Virus record (IMG/VR): IMGVR_UViG_3300029267_002725
Location: 1-30,798 of that record
From: a virus
Strand: one strand, 5' to 3'
DNA: 30,798 nucleotides
Within the stretch, counting starts at the first letter, position 1. Each line of letters opens with the position of its first letter. This document shows positions 13,628-20,656 of the stretch, in pieces. The notes under the pieces are model-generated. The model saw only the letters and a list, made by a program, of their open reading frames with translations, ran no database searches and was not told where the DNA came from. The position numbers were made by a program, and so were the translations under genes.

Positions 13628-14119
13628 TTAGTAACCACCTAGCTTAGGTGGTTGTATAGCCCCAGCCTCAGGCCTACGTGAGTTCATATAGAGCCAAGGA
13701 TTATGGCTTTGCATAAGAGAGCGTTGGTATAAATCCATCTCACCTGTAGGGTTTAAACCCCCGTAGGTAGGATCAAATGAATATGCAGCCCCTGCAGAAG
13801 TCTGAGGAGTATTGGCCCCACTAGTTAGACCAGTCCCTGTTACGGATTCAGCAGTAGACGTTGTGGAATCGGAGTCAGTTGTGGATTTTCCAAAATTAGC
13901 TAAGCCAAAGCTAGCCCCACCCAAAGCACCTGTAGCCACATTACCTAGAAGAGAAGGATCCCTTGTTACTAGCTTATCAGGCTGCATACCCGTCCAAGGG
14001 CTGTAGCGCATGGCTTCAGCGTTGATACGCCGTTCCTCATTTGCTGCCTTTTGGTCCCCTGATTGCTTTAGTAACCCTACTCCGCCGCCTATAAGAGCAC
14101 CTATTAAAGCTGGATGCAT
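13628..14119 (-). CDS. Internal virion protein with N-terminal membrane segment, 163 aa
   Basis: Residues 3-17 (PALIGALIGGGVGLL) form a glycine-rich hydrophobic segment, followed by a polar helix (QKAANEERRINAEAMRYSPW). The middle is a Ser/Thr-rich low-complexity region, and the C-terminus is proline-rich. The glycine-zipper plus polar tail resembles small podovirus ejection proteins. It is placed between two other genes of this class with very short gaps. Confidence 0.65.
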   Translation of the reverse strand: MHPALIGALIGGGVGLLKQSGDQKAANEERRINAEAMRYSPWTGMQPDKLVTRDPSLLGNVATGALGGASFGLANFGKSTTDSDSTTSTAESVTGTGLTSGANTPQTSAGAAYSFDPTYGGLNPTGEMDLYQRSLMQSHNPWLYMNSRRPEAGAIQPPKLGGY

Positions 14120-14130
14120 CTAACTTCCTC

Positions 14131-15144
14131 CTAGCCTAATAACCCACCTACGATGGGAAGACCTGATAATATTCCACCTAAACCACTGCTTTGACCACCA
14201 CCGCTTTGACCCATGGCCCGTGCCATCGCCTCAGCAGCACGTACTTTTTGGTCTTCTGCATAGTAGTTATAATCGGCCTGATTAATTCCCTCTAGCCCTT
14301 TTAACCTATTTCCAATATTGTACTGGTCTGTATTCATCCCAGCCTGTGTATTAAATTGATCCGCTGCAAGCTGGTTAGCTGCATTTATCTTAGAGGCATC
14401 TAACTGACCTGAGGAAGTAAATTTACCCATATCAGCCTCAAGGCCTGCAGTGCTCTTAAGAAGGTCTGTCTTGGTATTCTGATCTGCTAGCCTTGATTGA
14501 AGGTCTGTCGCCTGCTTAAGTCCATAAATCCCCTGAGAAGCTCTCATAGAATCTCTTGCACCTGAACTAGCTAGTCTTTCTCTAGCACCTGTACTCATGC
14601 CGCCGCGCATAGCTAGTTGACCCCTAGCATCTGCCTGAGCTCCAGCCTGCTCCATATTCATGGAATCAAGCATCCCCATCTTATCCATTTCATTCTGCTC
14701 GAGCTGCATCTTGAGCCAAGGACTGTCCTCAGTAGAGAGCGCCCTATCCCTCATAGCCGATACGGCCTCCATATTGGACATGTCAGGAGCGTTAAAGTTT
14801 ACCCCTTGCGCTGCTATGTCCTGAGGATCCTGCATCGTGAAAGCTGATTTTAGGCGGCCCTTGTCGATGTTCTCAAAGGCATGTCTGTACGCTGGTCGCT
14901 CAGGAGCAGGTGGTAAAGGCTGCTGGTTGAAGCCAAAGCCCCCACCACTACCACTACCACTACCACTACCCCCGGGTAATCCCACTACCCCGGGTAAGCT
15001 CATTCCACCACCACTAAAGATGCCCTGAGCGCCAGTGCCTATTCCGCCTAAGCCCTTGTTGAGTTGGCTACCAAGCCCACCGAAGGCTTTCCCACCGCCC
15101 CCAAAGTTGATGCCTGTGCCACCACTTCCGCCAAATAAACCCAT
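14131..15144 (-). CDS. Internal virion / ejection protein with glycine-rich N-terminus, 337 aa
   Basis: The first 75 residues are almost only G, S, L, F and A (FGGSGGTGINFGGGGKAFGG), including a (GS)n tract coded by a hexanucleotide repeat. The rest is helical and polar with many M, Q, A and D residues, and the end is again hydrophobic and glycine-rich (GGILSGLPIVGGLLG). Such proteins are ejected with DNA in podoviruses. It starts at the last base of the adaptor gene stop (TAATG), so capsid neck and ejection genes are coupled. Confidence 0.7.
   Translation of the reverse strand: MGLFGGSGGTGINFGGGGKAFGGLGSQLNKGLGGIGTGAQGIFSGGGMSLPGVVGLPGGSGSGSGSGGGFGFNQQPLPPAPERPAYRHAFENIDKGRLKSAFTMQDPQDIAAQGVNFNAPDMSNMEAVSAMRDRALSTEDSPWLKMQLEQNEMDKMGMLDSMNMEQAGAQADARGQLAMRGGMSTGARERLASSGARDSMRASQGIYGLKQATDLQSRLADQNTKTDLLKSTAGLEADMGKFTSSGQLDASKINAANQLAADQFNTQAGMNTDQYNIGNRLKGLEGINQADYNYYAEDQKVRAAEAMARAMGQSGGGQSSGLGGILSGLPIVGGLLG
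14945..14974 (+). repeat. CCACTA hexanucleotide repeat, five units
   Basis: Five perfect tandem CCACTA units code for Gly-Ser pairs on the minus strand inside the glycine-rich N-terminus of the 337-residue ejection protein. Each gain or loss of a unit changes the protein by two residues without a frameshift. Two CCCGGGTAA copies follow directly (within 14977-14998). Confidence 0.9.
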
Positions 15145-15830
15145 TAGCTATGCTCCCTATAATGACTGTAATCAGCCTCTATCTCAGTATCATTATCGGC
15201 TACCATGCCTGAAAGAACTGCTCTCATCTGACCTCTTTGCTGCTCGAGGTCTGCAATAATCTCAGGTGTGCTAGGATGACCCTCTTTTTGCATACACTTA
15301 TACTTCATGAAGACTATAACAAAACTAACAAACTCAGGGATGTCACACACTGAATTTTCATCTGTCATACGGTTAGCATTACGTAGGTACCAAACTGTTA
15401 AAAAATCTCCAGTCTCCAGGTTAGGAGGACTAAGTATAAATTGAGGCTCACCTACAATTGAATTTTTGATAAAATATTCTGTTACCTGGCCATGTCCATA
15501 GTATTTCCAAACTGAATAATCTCTGATTTTCTTCCAGTCCCTGATACGCTTGAGGGGCCAAATATTTCCACCATTTCGGTAGATAATATCTCTGATTTTA
15601 TGTGCATAAATATTGCTAGGAAGTGCATACCCATCTGTACCATTTACAATTGATACAACTTCTGAATCTAAAAAGTAATCTTCATAGAGAGTATGTATCT
15701 CAGCCTCTGTCTCATCAATGGCTTCATTACAATAGGCTAACATCTCTTCAGGTGTTATGAAGGTTTCAGACTGAAGGTCTAAATCAGTCTCTACCTTACT
15801 TTTGATCTCGGCGTATGTCCAATATCTCAT
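15144..15830 (-). CDS. Head-tail adaptor protein, 228 aa
   Basis: The N-terminus (MRYWTYAEIKSKVETDLDLQ, then ITPEEMLAYCNEAIDETEAEIHTL) has the helical start typical of podovirus adaptor proteins (P22 gp4 and T7 gp11 class), which form the ring between portal and tail nozzle. A beta insertion with GYALPSNIYAHKIRDIIY follows, and the second half is helical with an acidic end. The position next to the nozzle gene is as expected. It is longer than P22 gp4 (166) and close to T7 gp11 (196). Confidence 0.75.
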   Translation of the reverse strand: MRYWTYAEIKSKVETDLDLQSETFITPEEMLAYCNEAIDETEAEIHTLYEDYFLDSEVVSIVNGTDGYALPSNIYAHKIRDIIYRNGGNIWPLKRIRDWKKIRDYSVWKYYGHGQVTEYFIKNSIVGEPQFILSPPNLETGDFLTVWYLRNANRMTDENSVCDIPEFVSFVIVFMKYKCMQKEGHPSTPEIIADLEQQRGQMRAVLSGMVADNDTEIEADYSHYREHS

Positions 15831-16159
15831 ACTGTTCTACCCTCTGAGTAGGTGCCTAGAAACATCCGAAGCTCTACAGGCCCTGTTATAGTTACATATA
15901 TATACTCATTATCAAACTGATTATACTCTAAGGTATACGCCCCAGTGCCCTTATTGGAAGTTACGATAGCATCCTTAGGTAAATAACCTAGTAAATGAGG
16001 CTGCTTAACTGTAGAAGGATAACTTGGTGCAGTCAGTGCCATGGTAAAAAATTTAAAGTTAGATTTAAGTACATTCTCTTCTCGGATAAAATTCTGCAGC
16101 CTCAGAAAATTCTTCCTGATGTATACGTCGGTAATTTGCTTAGTAAACAAATTTATCAT
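15827..16159 (-). CDS. Unknown tail-region protein, 110 aa
   Basis: A basic helical N-terminus (KQITDVYIRKNFLRLQNFIREE) is followed by a small beta domain (GYLPKDAIVTSNKGTGAYTL, then EYIYVTITGPVELRMFLG). It lies between the nozzle and adaptor genes with 4-bp overlaps on both sides, so a neck or tail component or assembly factor is likely. No family is recognised. Confidence 0.7.
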   Translation of the reverse strand: MINLFTKQITDVYIRKNFLRLQNFIREENVLKSNFKFFTMALTAPSYPSTVKQPHLLGYLPKDAIVTSNKGTGAYTLEYNQFDNEYIYVTITGPVELRMFLGTYSEGRTV

Positions 16160-18450
16160 GAGCTGCTCAATGAATTACTTTCCGATGGTTGATATTTATC
16201 TTGTGTCTTGCTGATCGGAGCAAAATGCATAGTATATGAAAGAAGACTAAATACTTGGTCCTTAAGATAGCCCTTGATATACCACTCACTACTACTTAGA
16301 TCTACTGACTGATTTCCTGTATCCTCAAAGGTAATAACGTTTGTACTATGTGATTTTATTTTAAACTGTTTTTCTGGGTTACTTGTGAAAGAAAGATAAT
16401 ACCCCTGTATTCCATCAGGCCATTCCATGGAAGCGCCTGTAAGAGTTGCTGTCTTAAGAGTCGAATCTACATCACAAGTGCCTAGTAAATCAGAATTGTA
16501 AGCGTTGGCGTAAGCGTTCTTAAAGATAAGCCCCTTATAGGAACATCTTAAACTACCCGCCGGGAATCTACGCATTTCTTCAATATAGCCCTGATAATTC
16601 CAAATGGCAGTACCATCTCCCCATATCTCAGCCACATTGCCCCATACCATGTTGGCATTGAAGTTGATGATAGCTAGGTCCTTAACCAGCCGATCATCAT
16701 CATTGTTCGACGTGATTTGAAGAGCAAGGTCTGTCTCGTTCTTACATTGGACGTTAACCCAAGTTACAAATTTTCGGTTAAAATCGTCGTTAAAATTTGT
16801 AGCGCACGACTCATACTTATATGGGATTGCAACCGGATACCAGTCCGCAGGGGCTGCGGTAAGGTCTATGTTGAGGTCTGTGTAGAGTGTAGGCTTATGT
16901 ATAAAGACATAGCCCCGCTTATCGCCTCGGATAAGCTCTGAATCTACAACTTCAACCGCTGTAGGAGCAAAGTTATCGTCGTCCTCGTTGTAGTAAAATG
17001 TAAATGATGAATTTTTACTTATTCCACGGTCTAAGAAAAGCACCGCAGTGCGGTCGCACTCAGAAGCACCACTGCCCTGTAGGGTCCAGTAAATACGTCT
17101 TGTAACCGGGTCGTAACGTCCTTGGATACGTCTAGCTTTCTCAGCAGTGCTTACAAATTCAGCGTAGCTTCTGTCCTGGTCCTCATTGAGCTTGAGGCAT
17201 ACATATCCATCGGTATAATAAAAGCCATCTTTTCCAGCCCAAAAAACACCCTCAAAAGTTTGTACTACGGACCCCGAAGACACACACGATGCAGTATCAG
17301 ATATTCGCTCGGGGATCATGCCCCCTCTACCTAATTCGTCGTATTTTCCATCAATCCTCCAGGCTGAATCCTCGGCTAAAAGAACTGGAGTTCCCTTGGC
17401 TGAAGATAGCCCTATGATATCCTGGTCAATATCGGCGTAAAATGATGCAGGGGCTGAGTCAATATCCCCATCGATGGACTGCCTGAGCCGGTTAGTCAAA
17501 AGCTCAGTGCCCTCTTTTATACAGGCAAAATACCCGGTGCCCTCAACAATATGAAGAAGCTTACATGCTGGAGGAGGGTCGTTATCAACCACACCGCCTG
17601 TGACATATAAGGTTTCATTAGTGATAAGAGTAGCATCTGTGACAGAATCTATAAAAGTAGTCGTACCATTAGTAATCTCACCTACTTTATAAAGTTCTAA
17701 GCCAGTATCAATAGAACGGTAGATGCCTACCTTAATATTAGAGGTATCGTAATTATCATCCACGTTACCGGTATTATCATTAACCAAAGAATCGATAGTA
17801 CCCAGCGTACGTGTAGTAATATAGGTATTGGTGAATTGTTTATATACCGGTGGCCCATAATCCTTATGCTCTACTGTCCCCACCTTATAAGTATACTCTA
17901 AGACAAGAGCGTAAATGTATGCCCCTGTTGTAGCCCCAGTGCCCGTGGATATGACAAAACTATCTGAAAGAGTAGGAAGGCCTGCTGTCCTGAGCTGGAT
18001 ATCCCCAGAATCATCTACATATACTTTATGAGGCCTAGTGTACCCATCTGAAGCTACGAATAAGTGCTTATTCCATTCACCAAGGGAAACAACATTGTTT
18101 ACTGTGTTGGTTGAAGGAAACAGCGCGTTCCCAGACGTTTGACCTATACCAATTGGGCCTGTCAGTTCTGTCCAAGCTGAATCAAGCCAATACATCTTCC
18201 TGCCCGTGTGTGCAAGAAGGATGTCTTCAAAAAATTTAAGCGTCCCCACCCTCTGATTTCCAGGTGGTAGCTGTGGGTTATCGGAGTCATAAAATTCTGA
18301 GCCTGCTCTACTGGAAAGCTTAGCTATTTTCCCCCATGGAATAATATCAAGGTTATTGGCCGTTCTGCACTTGTGCAAAGGGCCATTTAGGTAGTAGTCG
18401 GTTACTCCCCCATGGAAGCTCGCGAATGTAGCTGGCTGCGTTACTATCAT
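16156..18450 (-). CDS. Tail nozzle / tubular protein B-like, 764 aa
   Basis: The protein is beta-rich throughout, with an N-terminal GGVTDYYL and a C-x-x-A-x-N-L-D-I segment (CRTANNLDI) near residues 28-36, which is how podovirus nozzle proteins (T7 gp12 class, about 790 residues) begin. Repeated blade-like units follow (LLAHTGRKMYWLDSAWTEL; HLFVASDGYTRPHKVYV; FWAGKDGFYYTDGYVCL), consistent with a beta-propeller. It is next to the adaptor gene, as in other podoviruses. The C-terminus is a short serine tail. The function is the final conduit of the short tail for DNA exit. Confidence 0.8.
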   Translation of the reverse strand: MIVTQPATFASFHGGVTDYYLNGPLHKCRTANNLDIIPWGKIAKLSSRAGSEFYDSDNPQLPPGNQRVGTLKFFEDILLAHTGRKMYWLDSAWTELTGPIGIGQTSGNALFPSTNTVNNVVSLGEWNKHLFVASDGYTRPHKVYVDDSGDIQLRTAGLPTLSDSFVISTGTGATTGAYIYALVLEYTYKVGTVEHKDYGPPVYKQFTNTYITTRTLGTIDSLVNDNTGNVDDNYDTSNIKVGIYRSIDTGLELYKVGEITNGTTTFIDSVTDATLITNETLYVTGGVVDNDPPPACKLLHIVEGTGYFACIKEGTELLTNRLRQSIDGDIDSAPASFYADIDQDIIGLSSAKGTPVLLAEDSAWRIDGKYDELGRGGMIPERISDTASCVSSGSVVQTFEGVFWAGKDGFYYTDGYVCLKLNEDQDRSYAEFVSTAEKARRIQGRYDPVTRRIYWTLQGSGASECDRTAVLFLDRGISKNSSFTFYYNEDDDNFAPTAVEVVDSELIRGDKRGYVFIHKPTLYTDLNIDLTAAPADWYPVAIPYKYESCATNFNDDFNRKFVTWVNVQCKNETDLALQITSNNDDDRLVKDLAIINFNANMVWGNVAEIWGDGTAIWNYQGYIEEMRRFPAGSLRCSYKGLIFKNAYANAYNSDLLGTCDVDSTLKTATLTGASMEWPDGIQGYYLSFTSNPEKQFKIKSHSTNVITFEDTGNQSVDLSSSEWYIKGYLKDQVFSLLSYTMHFAPISKTQDKYQPSESNSLSSS

Positions 18451-18827
18451 GAAGTATATACCGCTGTAAATGTTTTAGTAGCATCATTACTGTAAACATA
18501 GAATGAATTGGTCGAAACTTTCTCAGTTTGCAGATACGCCATTTCGCTATTAGTATTTTCCCTATAGCCTATCACGCAAGTATCATACTCGAGGCCTGCT
18601 GGCATAGTGATAGTCTGTCTAAATATTCCACCCCCCTGCGCTACCCAATTTGCAGCTAGTACATCACTTGTAAGTACTAAAGTAGCAACTGGAGTTAGCT
18701 TGGCACTATTAGTACCGTTGTGGGTATGGTCATTGGTTAGCTGAGCGTTATCCTCAAGTGCAGGGAAAAATACAGATCCCTTATCGCCTGATTCTGGCTT
18801 TTTAAAACCATATGAAAGTGTAAGCAT
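18447..18827 (-). CDS. Small tail or appendage protein, 126 aa
   Basis: It contains N-DHTHNG-TNS (around residues 32-41), a histidine-rich turn common in phage fibre and baseplate-like proteins, followed by beta strands up to an AVYTS end. No enzyme motif. It overlaps the nozzle gene by 4 bp and follows the NlpC/P60 gene without a gap. A tail accessory role is inferred. Confidence 0.7.
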   Translation of the reverse strand: MLTLSYGFKKPESGDKGSVFFPALEDNAQLTNDHTHNGTNSAKLTPVATLVLTSDVLAANWVAQGGGIFRQTITMPAGLEYDTCVIGYRENTNSEMAYLQTEKVSTNSFYVYSNDATKTFTAVYTS

Positions 18828-19244
18828 TTAATCCCACCTGTACTTTGGATGATAATATCCCATTAAATCAGAGCGCCGAGAAATAGGCCTTACCCTTACG
18901 TATGCCCCTTGCTCTGCGGCGTCCTCGAGAGTCTTGGTCTTTCTCCCACCCCCGCCAGCCTCTACCATTAAAGATTCATTTAAGGCGATAGCCACATGAG
19001 TCGCTTTTCCATTTTTTCCGAAGAAAATTAAGCTCCCAAGATCAGGTGTATCAACCTTATCTGCTAGAAAAATATTTCTAAGTCCATTGGCTGTTGTGTC
19101 ACCAATTCTTGAGTAAAATGAATTTAAAAATTCAATAGCAAACCCACTGCAGTCCATACCTTCAAGGGGGTTATTTCCGCCCCACTTGTAGGGAGTTCCT
19201 ACGTGCCTGAAAAGAAAAAGAGTTGCTAACCACCTAGTATTCAT
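18828..19244 (-). CDS. NlpC/P60 cell-wall endopeptidase, 138 aa
   Basis: The classical motif order is present: GTPYKWGG, then G-M-D-C-S-G-F with catalytic C32, then ATHVAIAL with H83, then a third polar position in SLMVEAGGGG (E95, where many family members have His or Asn). NlpC/P60 enzymes cut D-glutamyl-diaminopimelate bonds in peptidoglycan. The start overlaps the fibre stop (TAATG), and tail genes surround it, so a virion-borne wall-degrading protein that helps DNA entry fits better than a free endolysin. The N-terminus has a hydrophobic stretch (LATLFLF) but no clear signal peptide. Confidence 0.85.
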   Translation of the reverse strand: MNTRWLATLFLFRHVGTPYKWGGNNPLEGMDCSGFAIEFLNSFYSRIGDTTANGLRNIFLADKVDTPDLGSLIFFGKNGKATHVAIALNESLMVEAGGGGRKTKTLEDAAEQGAYVRVRPISRRSDLMGYYHPKYRWD

Positions 19245-20545
19245 TATTCTGCCTTTAGTGCGTCTATTTCAACCTGCTGAGCCACTACTTTTGCGTTAAG
19301 CTCCTGAATCGCTCGAGTAAGATATGGAACCATCTGACCATATCTAATCCGCCAAGGATTATCCTCAGGTGTCTCCTCATCGGCGTCCCCGCCCTCATCC
19401 ACTATCTGTGGGTAATAGTCTATAGCCTGCTGGGCAATGAACCCGTGCTCTATGACCTCAGAAGAATTAGCTTTAAAATTAAACTGCTTAACATCCAAAC
19501 TACAGAGATCTTCCAATGTGTCAAAATCAGCAATATTTTCTTTAAGTCTTTCGTCAGAATAAGCAGCAAACTGTGCAGCATTTCCCGTAGGGCTAAACTG
19601 TATAATTGCGTCCCCTGCATAGTTATTTGCAGAAAAAGCCACTATCTTATAGTACCCTGAACTAGTTGGGCCTACGTCAGACCTAGCAAACATTGCCGCC
19701 TCAGTACCACTGCCTGTTACAACTTCAGCGATACTATTAGTTGAGGTTAGACGCACGGTAGTGCCCGTACCCTCAACGTGTAACTTGCTGGCCGTAGGAG
19801 TTGTTTTACCAATTGATAAACAACCTGCCGGGGTTAAGAACATATACTTAGAGCCGGTAGATACCATGGCTGAACTATGTGAAGATTGAGCAGTGTATAT
19901 AAAAGCAAGATTGTTAGCCGTTGTGTAGTCTAGCCCAACAAACCACTCATCATTTCCAGGGCTGTTAAGGCAGAACATACCTGTACTTCGTGTCGCACTA
20001 TTATGCTCCTCGAGTACTACGCTTGCATTAACGTACCCGGTGGTATTCCCCTTGATAAACAAATGACTGCTACCTGAAGTATCATTACCTATATTTATGT
20101 TTCCCTCAGTAGCGATATTACCATCTACTGTTAAAGCATACCCCATATCAATATTACCATCGCCCCCAATAGTCATAGCCTCTACAGGAGTTCCGGCTGT
20201 ACGTGTCCTGAACATTATGTCTGCTGCAGCACTGTCCTTATCATTATCAATTCTAAGCTTGTAATCTGCACTACGATCATACCATAAATGTGCAGTACCT
20301 CCATTGGAGGTTATTAAAGTTAGACCAGTGTCGTAACCACTAAAGGCCTCTGCTACTATCCTTGTATAGTCTGATGTATCCCATCCATTAGGAAGATCTT
20401 CCGACATAGCAGAGGAGAACCCTACTCCTAGACTATCGGAGGTATTTAATCGGTCTACAAAAGTTTTTGCCCCACCGAAGCTTTGGGTAGTTGTATTAAC
20501 TATCCCTGATACTGTAGGGGAAGCGTCAGGAGCTCCAGAAGCCAT
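19244..20545 (-). CDS. Tail fibre with S74 intramolecular chaperone, 433+ aa (N-terminus open)
   Basis: The C-terminal 104 residues are a Peptidase_S74 chaperone: S330-DERL-K335 is the Ser-Lys pair used for self-cleavage, followed by HGFIAQQA and a final YGQMVPYLTRAIQEL coiled coil. S74 domains drive fibre trimerisation and then cut themselves off. The upstream part is beta-helical fibre sequence with an LHVEGTGTTVRL unit. ATG 20545 lacks a ribosome binding site, and the same frame is clearly coding for 37 more codons upstream (to 20656) with no start codon. The gene is therefore probably the 3' part of a longer fibre gene joined to the one ending at 20635. Confidence 0.85.
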   Translation of the reverse strand: MASGAPDASPTVSGIVNTTTQSFGGAKTFVDRLNTSDSLGVGFSSAMSEDLPNGWDTSDYTRIVAEAFSGYDTGLTLITSNGGTAHLWYDRSADYKLRIDNDKDSAAADIMFRTRTAGTPVEAMTIGGDGNIDMGYALTVDGNIATEGNINIGNDTSGSSHLFIKGNTTGYVNASVVLEEHNSATRSTGMFCLNSPGNDEWFVGLDYTTANNLAFIYTAQSSHSSAMVSTGSKYMFLTPAGCLSIGKTTPTASKLHVEGTGTTVRLTSTNSIAEVVTGSGTEAAMFARSDVGPTSSGYYKIVAFSANNYAGDAIIQFSPTGNAAQFAAYSDERLKENIADFDTLEDLCSLDVKQFNFKANSSEVIEHGFIAQQAIDYYPQIVDEGGDADEETPEDNPWRIRYGQMVPYLTRAIQELNAKVVAQQVEIDALKAE

Positions 20546-20656
20546 ATTAACCCAACTAGTACCGTCGTATACTTTAGTAAGTGAAGTAGCTGTATTGAAG
20601 TAAACCCTTCCTGTAACCCCTGTAGGATCGGAAGCTAAATTTTCAAGCTGAGCACT
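20546..20656 (-). other. Coding frame without a start codon upstream of the S74 fibre gene
   Basis: In the frame of the S74 fibre gene, 37 codons upstream of ATG 20545 encode QLENLASDPTGVTGRVYFNT and YDGTSWVN, a typical fibre module. The same module occurs in the upstream protein as LENLGANPG, GRVIFNT and DDGTAMV. The frame is closed at the 5' side by TAA (20657-20659) and contains no ATG, GTG, TTG or CTG. It overlaps the end of the upstream fibre gene by 22 bp in the -1 frame. Confidence 0.75.
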
